64,000 nucleotides of DNA from Pseudomonas sp. BBP2017 (GTDB taxonomy: Bacteria > Pseudomonadota > Gammaproteobacteria > Pseudomonadales > Pseudomonadaceae): NCBI RefSeq assembly GCF_003024385.1, contig NZ_PVZN01000005.1, forward strand, positions 186,001 to 250,000. Reading direction: 5' to 3'. The translations under genes were made by a program, and so were the position numbers. Shown one piece after another: positions 33,604 to 47,003 of this stretch; within the stretch, counting starts at the first letter, position 1; each line of letters starts with the position of its first letter. The notes below the pieces were generated by a model. It saw nothing but the letters and a program-made list of their open reading frames with translations. It searched no databases and was not told the origin of the DNA.

Positions 33604-34599
33604 ATGAATCTACCTGCGCCGTCAATCCGCCCCGAGCAAAGCGACGAGCTGGCCGCCCTGTGCAAAGCCAGCGGCGACCCGCTGCGCCTGAACGTTTTAC
33701 GGGCTCTGGCCAACGACTCGTTCGGCGTGCTGGAACTGGCGCAGATCTTCGCTATCGGCCAGTCGGGCATGAGCCACCACCTCAAGGTGCTGGCCCAGGC
33801 CGGGTTGGTAGCAACCCGGCGCGAAGGCAATGCGATTTTCTATCGTCGCGCCCTCCCCGATGGCCTGCGCCTGGGCGGCAGGCTGCATGCAGCGCTGCTC
33901 GAAGAGGTCGACGGCCTTAGCCTGGCGGATGAAGTGCAGGAGCGTATCGGCCAGGTCCAGCAACGCCGGGCCGCTACCAGCCAGGACTTCTTCCTGCGTG
34001 TCGAAGAGAAGTTCCGTGCCCAGCAGGACCTGATCGCCGGGCTGCCCCAGTACCGCGAAAGCCTTCTGGCCCTGCTCGACAAACTCAGCTTCGGCGCTGA
34101 CGCCAGCGCCCTTGAAGTGGGCCCTGGCGATGGCGAGTTTCTTCCCGAACTGGCCCGGCGTTTCGTTCGGGTCACCGCACTGGACAACAGCCCGACCATG
34201 CTCGAGCTGGCGCGCCAGGTCTGTCAGCGCGAAGACCTGGCTAATGTGAATCTGCAGTTGGCCGATGCACTCAGTGCAACGGATGTGGAAGCCGACTGCG
34301 TAGTGCTGAACATGGTCCTGCATCATTTCAGCGCCCCGGCCGACGCCCTGCGGCAGCTGGCCAACCGTGTGAAAGCAGGCGGCAGCCTGCTGGTAACAGA
34401 GTTGTGCAGCCACGACCAGAGCTGGGCCAGAGAGGCCTGTGGCGATATCTGGCTGGGCTTTGAACAGGATGACCTGGCCCGTTGGGCCAGCGCTGCCGGA
34501 CTGGCCCCCGGGGACAGCCTCTATGTGGGCTTACGTAATGGTTTCCAGATTCAGGTTCGCCACTTTCAGCGACCGGCTGGCGACACTCAACATCGGTAA
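33604..34599 (+). CDS. sahR: ArsR-family regulator fused to SAM-methyltransferase domain (SahR-like)
   Basis: A 331-residue two-domain protein. Residues ~15–95 are an ArsR winged helix (DPLRLNVLRALANDSFGVLELAQI, GMSHHLKVLAQAGLVATRREG). Residues ~135–325 are a class I methyltransferase fold with SAM motif LEVGPGDGEFLPEL and DCVVLNMVLHHF. This fusion is the architecture of SahR, a repressor of SAM/SAH-cycle genes in several proteobacteria that senses S-adenosylhomocysteine. It is followed 19 bp later by metK, which supports the name. ATG 33604 is used; the ATG eight codons upstream would lie before the likely promoter -10. Confidence 0.82.
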   Translation: MNLPAPSIRPEQSDELAALCKASGDPLRLNVLRALANDSFGVLELAQIFAIGQSGMSHHLKVLAQAGLVATRREGNAIFYRRALPDGLRLGGRLHAALLEEVDGLSLADEVQERIGQVQQRRAATSQDFFLRVEEKFRAQQDLIAGLPQYRESLLALLDKLSFGADASALEVGPGDGEFLPELARRFVRVTALDNSPTMLELARQVCQREDLANVNLQLADALSATDVEADCVVLNMVLHHFSAPADALRQLANRVKAGGSLLVTELCSHDQSWAREACGDIWLGFEQDDLARWASAAGLAPGDSLYVGLRNGFQIQVRHFQRPAGDTQHR

Positions 34600-34618
34600 A
34601 TTTTAGGAACCCGTCGAG

Positions 34619-37655
<3,037 letters not shown>

Positions 37656-37762
37656 GATTTTTCCTGCAGTGCAGCTGAAGGGCCCACCGAGGGTTCCTTA
37701 AATCGGGAAATCAGGGCAGGATTCCCCCCAACTTTTCTGCCATGTCCCGAATGGAGGCGCCC

Positions 37763-38149
37763 ATGAAACTCTTTTCTTCGCTCGTACTGATGACTGCATT
37801 TGGTCTGGCTGCCAGCTCTTTGCAGGCGGCGCCAGAGGCAAACGACCTGACTGGCTGTGCTGCCAAGAAAGCCGACATCCAGCAACAGATTGATAAGTCC
37901 ATCAATCCTTTCGAAAAGGCCGGCCTTGAGAAAGCCCTGAGTGAAGTCAACGAGCACTGCACGGACGCCGGCCTGAAAAAAGAGCGCGAACAGAAAGTAC
38001 TCGACGCCCGTCACGAAGTGACACAGCGCACCAAAGACCTGGACAAGGCCATGAAGAAGGGCGACGCGGAGAAGATCAACAAGCGCAAAGACAAACTGGC
38101 TGAATCCAAGAAAGAACTGCAAGAAGCGCTGGATGCACTCGATAAATAA
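37763..38149 (+). CDS. DUF1090 (YqjC-like) periplasmic protein
   Basis: A 128-residue secreted protein. The signal MKLFSSLVLMTAFGLAASSLQA precedes a highly charged helical domain with two Cys (TGCAAKK and NEHCTDAG) and a Lys-rich, probably coiled-coil C-terminal half. It matches the DUF1090/YqjC pattern. GGAGG lies six bases before ATG 37763. Function unknown; E. coli YqjC is a periplasmic protein in a stress-linked operon. Confidence 0.82.
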   Translation: MKLFSSLVLMTAFGLAASSLQAAPEANDLTGCAAKKADIQQQIDKSINPFEKAGLEKALSEVNEHCTDAGLKKEREQKVLDARHEVTQRTKDLDKAMKKGDAEKINKRKDKLAESKKELQEALDALDK

Positions 38150-38161
38150 GTCGCCGCATTA

Positions 38162-38206
38162 ATCGCGGGGCCAGCCCACTGCAGGAACGGGCTTGCCCTG
38201 CGATTG
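38162..38206. repeat. Degenerate REP doublet
   Basis: AATCGCGGGGCCAGCCCACT... and ...ACGGGCTTGCCCTGCGATT retain the REP outline with several mismatches. It lies between the convergent ends of the DUF1090 and cytochrome c'-like genes. Confidence 0.75.
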
Positions 38207-38211
38207 CGTCA

Positions 38212-38661
38212 TCAATGGTTACGAAATTCGGTATGACAAGCCTTACAAGCGGCTTCAACCTTGTCAGTCGGCGTAGCCAGATCCGCTGCCTTCAGCGGCT
38301 GGGTGCGAGTAACAGCAACCAACTCACCGGTAGCCATTTCCAGTTGGCGAGCCAGGTCCTGGAAACGTGCCTGTTTCTCCCAGACCTCTGCACGAGCGCT
38401 GGTTTCATCGTCTTCGCGAACCTGCGGAAAATGCTTCCACGGCTCACGGGACAAGCTGTCGAGCTTGACCGCGCCGTCGGCGAACTTCTGCCCGTCAAAG
38501 GCCAGCCGCCCACGCAGCATGCCGCCCAGGTCTTCACTGGTCTTGAGCATCTGTTTGAAAATCGTCTTGCGCTGGCCCAGTGGCGAGTTGGGATCGACAC
38601 CACCGCAGGCGGTCAGAGTCAGGCAGGCCAGCACTACAACAGAAAGTCGCTTGAGCATCAT
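38212..38661 (-). CDS. Cytochrome c'-like (class II) lipoprotein
   Basis: A 149-residue c-type cytochrome. The single haem site CKACH lies at the extreme C-terminus (residues 139–143), the class II four-helix-bundle layout of cytochrome c'/c556. The N-terminus is a lipoprotein signal ending LTAC (then Gly-Gly), so the protein should be membrane tethered rather than soluble. Partner and electron donor are unknown. It is divergent from mltA. Confidence 0.85.
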   Translation of the reverse strand: MMLKRLSVVVLACLTLTACGGVDPNSPLGQRKTIFKQMLKTSEDLGGMLRGRLAFDGQKFADGAVKLDSLSREPWKHFPQVREDDETSARAEVWEKQARFQDLARQLEMATGELVAVTRTQPLKAADLATPTDKVEAACKACHTEFRNH

Positions 38662-38790
38662 GGTAACTTCGGCTCACGGAAAAAAGGCGGCCAGTATCCT
38701 CGCCTCATCGCCAAAGACCAATACCCTTAATAAAACTACGGTTTGCCTGGGCAGCTGAACCCCAGTCAAACCGCCAAGGAAACCCTGTTC

Positions 38791-39942
38791 ATGAAATTTT
38801 CCCTGCGCCATCTGGGATGGTCGCTCTCGGTACTGGCGCTGCTCGCCGGTTGCAACGGTGGCGGCCCGGAAAAGCCCAAGCCTCACGCGCTCGCCACCTA
38901 TGTCAGCAGCACCTGGAAAGACCTGCCCCAGGTCAGCGACAGCGATCTGCTGGCCGGCTTCGAAGCCTGGCGCAGCGCCTGTGAGCGCCTCAAGCGCGAC
39001 GCCATCTGGGCCAATACCTGCGCGGCGGCGGCCAATGTGCCGAGCGACAGCGCACAGGTACGCAGCTTTCTCCAAGGTCAGCTGGACGTCTACAGCATGC
39101 GCTCGGGCGAAAACAGCGCCAACGGCCTGATCACTGGTTACTACGAGCCGGTCTACCCCGGCAGCCTGACCCAGACCGACAGCGCGCACGTCCCCGTCTA
39201 TGGTGTGCCCGATGACATGATCGTGGTGGCCCTGGACAGCGTTTACCCGGAACTCAAGGGCAAACGTCTACGCGGTCGCCTGGAAGGGCGCACCCTTAAG
39301 CCCTACGACACTGCGCAAGTGATCAACCAACAAGGTGTACCCGCCCCTGTGCTAGCCTGGCTGACCGACCCTATGGACCTGCAGTTCCTGCAGATCCAGG
39401 GCTCCGGGCGGATCCAGCTTGACAACGGTCGCCAGTTGCGCGTTGGTTACGCCGACCAGAACGGCCACCCCTATCGTCCTGTGGGGCGATGGCTGGTCGA
39501 ACAGGGTCAGCTGAAAAAAGAAGAGGTCACCATGGGCAGCATTCATGCCTGGGCCCAGGCCAACCCGACGCGGGTGCCTGAACTATTGGCGAGCAACCCC
39601 AGCTATGTGTTCTTCAGCACCCGGCCGGACAGCAATGAAGGCCCGCGCGGCTCGCTCAATGTGCCACTGACTGCGGGCTACAGCGTTGCCATTGACCGCA
39701 AGGTGATCCCACTGGGCAGCCTGCTATGGCTATCGACTACCCGTCCCGACGGTGCCCCTGTGGTACGCCCGGTTGCCGCCCAGGACACTGGTGGCGCGAT
39801 CACTGGCGAAGTGCGAGCCGACCTGTTCTGGGGTACTGGTGCCGAAGCGGGCGAGCTCGCCGGCAACATGAAGCAGCAGGGACAGATCTGGCTGCTCTGG
39901 CCCAAGGGCGCGGCGTTGCCGGAGGTACCCAAAGTGCCTTGA
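38791..39942 (+). CDS. mltA: Membrane-bound lytic murein transglycosylase A
   Basis: A 383-residue outer-membrane lipoprotein that cleaves peptidoglycan glycan strands to 1,6-anhydromuropeptides. Lipobox LLAGC is at the N-terminus. Family stretches LITGYYEP, LQIQGSGRIQL and the 3D-domain AAQDTGGAITGEVRADLFWG are present, with the catalytic Asp at residue 332. ATG 38791 was chosen because the signal peptide begins there; the frame reaches back 16 codons without homology. Confidence 0.94.
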   Translation: MKFSLRHLGWSLSVLALLAGCNGGGPEKPKPHALATYVSSTWKDLPQVSDSDLLAGFEAWRSACERLKRDAIWANTCAAAANVPSDSAQVRSFLQGQLDVYSMRSGENSANGLITGYYEPVYPGSLTQTDSAHVPVYGVPDDMIVVALDSVYPELKGKRLRGRLEGRTLKPYDTAQVINQQGVPAPVLAWLTDPMDLQFLQIQGSGRIQLDNGRQLRVGYADQNGHPYRPVGRWLVEQGQLKKEEVTMGSIHAWAQANPTRVPELLASNPSYVFFSTRPDSNEGPRGSLNVPLTAGYSVAIDRKVIPLGSLLWLSTTRPDGAPVVRPVAAQDTGGAITGEVRADLFWGTGAEAGELAGNMKQQGQIWLLWPKGAALPEVPKVP

Positions 39943-39948
39943 TCGGTC

Positions 39949-40335
39949 TTAGATCGAAACGAAAAAAAATGACACCACCAGGCCAAGGCCGACGAACCAG
40001 ACCAGCGAACGCAGGGCGGCCCAGTCGGCCAGGTAGCAAATGATGTAGAGCAGACGGCTGGTGATGTACAGCACCGCCAGCACGTCCTGGGTCACTTGCT
40101 CGGCATTGCCGACGATGTCGGCGATGATCACCGCTGCGGCAAACGCCGGAAAGGCTTCGAAGCTGTTCAGCTGCGCAGCATGGGCACGACGCGGCAAACC
40201 CTCGAGCTTGTCGAGAAATGCCCGCGGATCGTGGTTCTGGCGCAGATTGAAACGTCCGCTGCTGAACTTGGCGATGCTGGTACACAGGATCGGCAGAATC
40301 AACGCAATCAATACACACCAGAAAGCAACGGTCAT
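39949..40335 (-). CDS. MAPEG family membrane protein
   Basis: A 128-residue protein with four hydrophobic segments and the MAPEG-type loops DPRAFLDKLEGLPRRAHAAQLNSFEAF and NAEQV. Bacterial members are distant relatives of microsomal glutathione transferase; activity is rarely known. It is downstream of the DMT exporter on the same strand and converges with mltA. Confidence 0.87.
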   Translation of the reverse strand: MTVAFWCVLIALILPILCTSIAKFSSGRFNLRQNHDPRAFLDKLEGLPRRAHAAQLNSFEAFPAFAAAVIIADIVGNAEQVTQDVLAVLYITSRLLYIICYLADWAALRSLVWFVGLGLVVSFFFVSI

Positions 40336-40360
40336 GGCTAAGTCCTTGTCGTTTGGAGCA

Positions 40361-41194
40361 TCAAAGTTTCATGATCAACATGCCGATCAGCACCAGGGCA
40401 CAAGCTAAGAGTCTGGGGCCGCCAAAAGGTTCTTTTAGGTAGCGCATACCGAACAGCACCACCAGTATCACGCTGACCTCACGCAACGCCGCAGCTTCAG
40501 CCACCGACCCCAGCTGCATGGCCCAGAGCACCAGGGCATAGCTGAGCAACACGCAGGAACCGACCGTCAAGCCGAGCCGCCACTGCACGCGCCAGAACAG
40601 CATGAAGGGCGCGCGCCGGGCGACACCGGCCAGCAACGGAAACGGCCAGGCACTGAGCAGCGTCAACCAGACAAGATAGTCCAAAGGCTGCGACCAGAGC
40701 CGGATCGCCTGGCCGTCGAACCAGGTGTAGCAACCGATACATAGCCCGATCAAGGCCACCACTGGCAGCATCGACCACGGCAGACGATCGCCGCCACCGC
40801 CCTGCCAGAGCAAGCAGGCCATGCCACAGGGGATCAACAGAATGCCGATGATTTGCTGGCTGGTTAATGTTTCACCAGCGAAGGTCAACGTCAGTGCCAA
40901 CACGACCAAGGGTGAGAGACCGCGCATCAGCGGATAGACCAGCCCCAGATCACCCACCCGGTAGGCCTTGATCAACAGGACTCGGTAAAACTGCTCGAAC
41001 AAAGCAGACGCCAGCAACCACGGCCAGACCTCAACGGGCGGGAGCTGCACGAAGGCAACCATCACCAGGGCAAACAGCAACGCCACCGCGTCCATGCTGG
41101 CGATGACCAGCAGACGCTCGCCGCTGAATTTGATCAGGGTGTTCCAGGTTGCGTGCAGCAATGCGGCAACCAGCACCAGAGAGGTGGCTAACAC
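40361..41194 (-). CDS. DMT/EamA family transporter
   Basis: A 277-residue inner-membrane protein with ten predicted helices in two EamA-type halves. The second half ends EVSVILVVLFGMRYLKEPFG, a typical EamA repeat end. The start is GTG 41194 with AAGGA seven bases upstream. It is probably a metabolite exporter; substrate unknown. The MAPEG gene follows after 25 bp. Confidence 0.87.
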   Translation of the reverse strand: MLATSLVLVAALLHATWNTLIKFSGERLLVIASMDAVALLFALVMVAFVQLPPVEVWPWLLASALFEQFYRVLLIKAYRVGDLGLVYPLMRGLSPLVVLALTLTFAGETLTSQQIIGILLIPCGMACLLWQGGGGDRLPWSMLPVVALIGLCIGCYTWFDGQAIRLWSQPLDYLVWLTLLSAWPFPLLAGVARRAPFMLFWRVQWRLGLTVGSCVLLSYALVLWAMQLGSVAEAAALREVSVILVVLFGMRYLKEPFGGPRLLACALVLIGMLIMKL

Positions 41195-41417
41195 GCGAAG
41201 GTCCTTGGCAGTGCAGGTCGGGTCATCAATGGCCAGCCGCTATCTAAGCATTTCCCTCGGCGCCACGTCGCGCACAATCGAGCGCTGTGGAAACGAAATC
41301 CGTACAGCGCAGTCAACGCCTGCAGCCAAAAAACTGTGCCCTCAAGCCTTCGAAAGACCATCCAAGACCTGCCCGATGGGATCGGGTGCCAAATCCAAAG
41401 CCACTACAGGACCCCGA

Positions 41418-42653
41418 ATGCTTGAGCTTGTTGCTGCGTTTATCTGTCTGACCACACTTCTCACCTATCTGAACTACCGCTTTATCGGCCTGCCGCCAAC
41501 CATCGGCGTGATGGTCACGGCCTTGTTCTTCTCGCTGCTGCTGCAAGGCCTGAGTGTCATTGGCTATCCTGGATTGGAAGATCGCGTGCAAGGCTTGATG
41601 AGCCAGATCGACTTCAACGACTTGCTGATGCACTGGATGCTGTCGTTCCTACTGTTCGCTGGCGCCTTGCACGTCAACCTCGCCGACCTGCGCAGTTACC
41701 GCTGGCCGATCGGCCTGCTGGCCACCGTCGGCGTACTGATCGCTACTGTGCTCATCGGCTACCTGGCCCACTGGATCTTTGCCCTGTTCGGCTGGCACGT
41801 CAGCCTGCTCTACTGCTTGCTGTTCGGCGCCTTGATTTCGCCAACCGACCCCATTGCCGTACTCGGCGCCCTGCGTACCGCCAACGCCTCGAAACCACTG
41901 AAAACCACGATTGTCGGTGAGTCGCTGTTCAATGACGGTACCGCCGTGGTGGTCTTCACCGTGTTACTGGGCATTGCTCAATTGGGTGAATCCCCAAGCG
42001 TCGCCGACACCGCCATCCTGTTCGCCCGCGAAGCTATCGGTGGGGCGCTGTTTGGCGGCCTGATCGGCTACGTGACTTACCGCATGATCAAAAGCATCGA
42101 GCAATACCAGGTCGAGGTCATGCTCACCCTGGCGCTGGTCATCGGCGGCTCGGCCATGGCCTACGAGCTGCATGTTTCGGCACCGATCGCGATGGTGGTG
42201 GCGGGTCTGATCATCGGCAACCTGGGACGCAACCTGGCGATGAACGAGATGACCCGCCGTTACCTGGACGGCTTCTGGGAGCTGATCGATGACATGCTCA
42301 ATGCGTTGCTGTTCGCCCTGATCGGCCTGGAGCTGTTGCTGCTGCCGTTCTCGTGGATGCACCTGACTGCGGCCGCGGTGCTGGCAATGGCGATCCTGCT
42401 GTCGCGTCTGCTGACTGTGGCGCCGGCCATCGTCATGCTGCGTCGCTGGCGCACAGTGCCGCGCGGCACCGTGCGGGTGCTGACCTGGGGTGGCTTGCGC
42501 GGTGGTGTGTCAGTAGCCCTGGCCCTGTCGCTGCCGGCAGGCAGCGAACGTGACCTGTTGCTGAGCATCACCTACATCGTGGTGCTGTCATCGATTCTGT
42601 TGCAGGGGTTGACGATCGGGCGGGTGGTGCGCGGAGTTACCGAGCAGCCTTGA
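41418..42653 (+). CDS. Na+/H+ antiporter, NhaP/CPA1 type
   Basis: A 411-residue membrane protein with about 12 helices. Motif SPTDPIAVLGAL and the conserved GESLFNDGTAVVVF hold the ion-binding Asp residues of CPA1 antiporters. TWGGLRGGVSVALALSLP is the third signature. There is no long cytoplasmic tail or TrkA-C domain, unlike plant or NhaP2-type relatives. ATG 41418 follows CAGGA; upstream in-frame codons lie in the gap from the DMT gene. Confidence 0.9.
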   Translation: MLELVAAFICLTTLLTYLNYRFIGLPPTIGVMVTALFFSLLLQGLSVIGYPGLEDRVQGLMSQIDFNDLLMHWMLSFLLFAGALHVNLADLRSYRWPIGLLATVGVLIATVLIGYLAHWIFALFGWHVSLLYCLLFGALISPTDPIAVLGALRTANASKPLKTTIVGESLFNDGTAVVVFTVLLGIAQLGESPSVADTAILFAREAIGGALFGGLIGYVTYRMIKSIEQYQVEVMLTLALVIGGSAMAYELHVSAPIAMVVAGLIIGNLGRNLAMNEMTRRYLDGFWELIDDMLNALLFALIGLELLLLPFSWMHLTAAAVLAMAILLSRLLTVAPAIVMLRRWRTVPRGTVRVLTWGGLRGGVSVALALSLPAGSERDLLLSITYIVVLSSILLQGLTIGRVVRGVTEQP

Positions 42654-42691
42654 GGCCTTATCGCGATCCGACTTGCCCCTCGATGTGTTTA

Positions 42692-43093
42692 CTACTCCAC
42701 CGCGCTGTCCGGGAACTGGTCCTGAACGTACTTGATTTCAGTCCGCCCGTGGGCTGCCGGCAAGCCGTCCTCACCAAGGTTGACGAAGACCATGCGATCA
42801 ACGGTCAGGATGCTCTTGCGGGTAATCTTGTTGCGCACTTCGCACTTGAGGGTGATGGAGGTGCGGCCGAACTCCGTGGCGGTGATGCCCAGCTCGATGA
42901 TGTCGCCCTGGCGCGAAGCGCTGACAAAGTTGATCTCCGAGATGTACTTGGTCACCACACGCTGGTTGCCCAACTGGACGATCGCATAGATCGCCGCCTC
43001 TTCATCGATCCAGCGCAGCAGGCTGCCGCCGAACAGCGTGCCATTGGGGTTGAGGTCTTCGGGCTTGACCCATTTGCGGGTGTGAAAATTCAT
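42692..43093 (-). CDS. Hotdog-fold acyl-CoA thioesterase
   Basis: A 133-residue thioesterase of the YciA/BFIT-like hotdog family. NPNGTLFGGSLLRWIDEEAAI is the substrate-side helix with the catalytic Asp/Glu region, and RMVFVNLGEDG is typical of the family. ATG 43093 follows AGGAG; a longer frame to 43159 lacks similarity. It is transcribed away from the sahH control region. Confidence 0.88.
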   Translation of the reverse strand: MNFHTRKWVKPEDLNPNGTLFGGSLLRWIDEEAAIYAIVQLGNQRVVTKYISEINFVSASRQGDIIELGITATEFGRTSITLKCEVRNKITRKSILTVDRMVFVNLGEDGLPAAHGRTEIKYVQDQFPDSAVE

Positions 43094-44811
<1,718 letters not shown>

Positions 44812-44817
44812 TGGGCC

Positions 44818-44853
44818 AAAGCCGGTGTCGCTGCAAGCGATACCGGCTTTTTT
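44818..44853 (+). terminator. Hairpin terminator between sahH and metF
   Basis: AAAGCCGGTGTCGC-TGCAA-GCGATACCGGCTTTTTT is a 14-bp stem with one wobble followed by six T. It may be partial, letting some transcription through to metF 54 bp further on. Confidence 0.9.
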
Positions 44854-44906
44854 CTGTAAGCCAGCTTCAGGGCTGGCCTGCTTGATCGGTTTACCAGGAT
44901 TTCGCC

Positions 44907-45752
44907 ATGTCTCAGGAACGTCGTTACAGCTTCGAGTTCTTCCCGACCAAGACCGATGCTGGACATGAAAAACTGCTCGCCACTGCCCGTCAGCTGGCCA
45001 GCTACAACCCGGATTTCTTCTCCTGCACCTACGGCGCCGGTGGCTCGACCCGCGACCGCACGCTGAACACCGTGCTGCAGCTGGAAAGCGAAGTGAAGAT
45101 TCCTGCCGCACCGCACCTGTCCTGTGTCGGTGACAGCAAGGAAGACCTGCGCAGCCTGCTGACTCTGTACAAGGCCGCCGGCATCCAGCGCATCGTTGCC
45201 CTGCGCGGTGACCTGCCCTCCGGCATGGGCATGGCCAGCGGCGAACTGCGCTACGCCAACGAACTGGTCGAGTTCATCCGCCAGGAAAGCGGCGATCACT
45301 TCCATGTCGAAATCGCCGCCTACCCGGAGATGCATCCCCAGGCACGCAACTTCGAAGATGATCTGAAGAACTTCGTGCGCAAGGCCAACGCCGGCGCCAA
45401 CAGCGCCATCACCCAGTACTTCTTCAACGCCGACAGTTACTTCTACTTCGTCGAGCGCGTGCAGCAGATGGGTGTGGATATTCCTGTGGTACCGGGGATC
45501 ATGCCGATCACCAACTACAGCAAGCTGGCACGCTTCTCCGACGCCTGCGGCGCCGAGATCCCCCGCTGGATCCGCAAGCAACTGGAAGCCTATGGCGATG
45601 ACGTCAACAGCATCCAGAAGTTTGGCGAAGAGGTCATCACCCGCATGTGCGAACAACTGCTGCAAGGCGGCGCACCAGGGCTGCACTTCTACACCCTGAA
45701 CCAGGCCGACCCTAGCCTAGCGATCTGGAACAACCTCAAGTTGCCCCGTTGA
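44907..45752 (+). CDS. metF: Methylenetetrahydrofolate reductase
   Basis: A 281-residue flavoprotein reducing methylene-THF to methyl-THF, the methyl donor for remaking methionine from homocysteine. The N-terminus RRYSFEFFPTKT, TYGAGGSTRDRT, and IQRIVALRGDLPSG are classical MetF motifs. It lies directly after sahH, coupling SAH breakdown to methyl supply. A terminator follows. Confidence 0.97.
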   Translation: MSQERRYSFEFFPTKTDAGHEKLLATARQLASYNPDFFSCTYGAGGSTRDRTLNTVLQLESEVKIPAAPHLSCVGDSKEDLRSLLTLYKAAGIQRIVALRGDLPSGMGMASGELRYANELVEFIRQESGDHFHVEIAAYPEMHPQARNFEDDLKNFVRKANAGANSAITQYFFNADSYFYFVERVQQMGVDIPVVPGIMPITNYSKLARFSDACGAEIPRWIRKQLEAYGDDVNSIQKFGEEVITRMCEQLLQGGAPGLHFYTLNQADPSLAIWNNLKLPR

Positions 45753-45794
45753 TCGACGCACTACACCGCCAGTAACAATTACTGTGGGATACTG

Positions 45795-45826
45795 CAAAGG
45801 CCTTGGTTTACGCTGAGGCCTTTTTG
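45795..45826 (+). terminator. Terminator of metF
   Basis: AAAGGCCT-N12-AGGCCTTTTT, an 8-bp stem followed by a T tract, 43 bases past the metF stop. Confidence 0.85.
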
Positions 45827-45855
45827 CATCCCCAACCAACGGACTATCGTGCTTC

Positions 45856-46938
45856 ATGCCACACGGACATACCCCGTCTCGCCCACAACTGGTTTACCTG
45901 GCCTTCGGCGCTCAGACTTATCATCAGGAAGCTCAGTTCAGCATCGTCAGCGCCCTGGCCAACCTGCGTAAAACCCCGGGCGAAGCACTGGATATTCAGG
46001 TCTACAGTGACAATACCGAGCCTTACCAGCACCTTCCGGTGACCGTCCACACACTGGATGCCGCCACCCGCGAAGCCTGGAACCAGCCTCACGGTTATCA
46101 CTTTCGCAGCAAGCACGTCGTCTTGCGCCAGGTACTGGCCAACGCGCCTGTGGCCGCGCTGATCGATACCGACACGTTCTTCCATCAATCGCCCATTGAG
46201 CTGTTCCGACGCATCAAGCCAGGCACCCTGCTGTGCAATGCCATCGGCGCCAACTTTGGAGCCGACAAGCAGTGCCGGCTGTACCAGAGCCTGGCACCGC
46301 TGCTTGAAGCGCGTGGGCTGGCTGACCACCGGATGCCCATGCTTAACTCTGGCGTCATCGGCCTGATGCAGGAAGATGCGCCACTGCTCGACCACTCCAT
46401 CGCCCTGATGGATGAGTACTACCCGCATGCCAACGGCGCGTACACCCTGGAAGAGTTCTGCCTGGCCGTGGCGGCCTATCGGCGCATGCAGCTCAACCAG
46501 TGCACCGACCTGCTGCATCATTACTGGAGCCGCAAACAGCTATTCAGGGCCAAGGTCCAGGCCTGGCTGGCCAAGCACCAGCACGCGCCGCTGAGTTGCC
46601 AGGCACTGCAGGATGTGGTCCTGGTCAACGCCCAGCTGCCAAGGCCTCCAGCCCTGCAACGTTTGGGCTACAAGGCGCTGAGCCTGACCCTGCCCAGCGA
46701 GCAGCGCCAGTTCCTGCGTGAGTTGATGTACGGCTGCTACGAGTACCCCAACGAGTTCGATCGCGCCTGTTCCCCCGCCTGGTGGGGCAAAGCGCTGGAA
46801 AACGTCAATGCCCGTCATTCACACCCGTTATGCCACAACAAATTGCACCAGTGGTTCGAGCACCCTGGCATGCGCCTGAGCCTGGGTAGCAAGCACAGCA
46901 CCGTTCGTGATCTGCTGATAAAACGATCACAACGCTGA
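45856..46938 (+). CDS. Conserved protein of unknown function, GT-A glycosyltransferase-like
   Basis: A 360-residue cytoplasmic protein with no signal or transmembrane segment. PVAALIDTDTFFHQSP near residue 100 carries a DxD-type motif at the end of a beta strand, as in GT-A nucleotide-sugar transferases. MPMLNSGVIGLMQED near residue 160 resembles the N-S-G loop seen in GT8-like enzymes. The C-terminal half is helical and rich in His, Trp and Arg. I do not recognise a named family. It stands alone between the metF terminator and a solute-binding gene, and no polysaccharide genes are adjacent. Confidence 0.75.
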   Translation: MPHGHTPSRPQLVYLAFGAQTYHQEAQFSIVSALANLRKTPGEALDIQVYSDNTEPYQHLPVTVHTLDAATREAWNQPHGYHFRSKHVVLRQVLANAPVAALIDTDTFFHQSPIELFRRIKPGTLLCNAIGANFGADKQCRLYQSLAPLLEARGLADHRMPMLNSGVIGLMQEDAPLLDHSIALMDEYYPHANGAYTLEEFCLAVAAYRRMQLNQCTDLLHHYWSRKQLFRAKVQAWLAKHQHAPLSCQALQDVVLVNAQLPRPPALQRLGYKALSLTLPSEQRQFLRELMYGCYEYPNEFDRACSPAWWGKALENVNARHSHPLCHNKLHQWFEHPGMRLSLGSKHSTVRDLLIKRSQR

Positions 46939-47003
46939 ACCCCCGGCAAGGGTAATGCGCACGCCGACTAGCCATCGTCGTGCGCACGTCGTACTCTCCA
47001 GTC

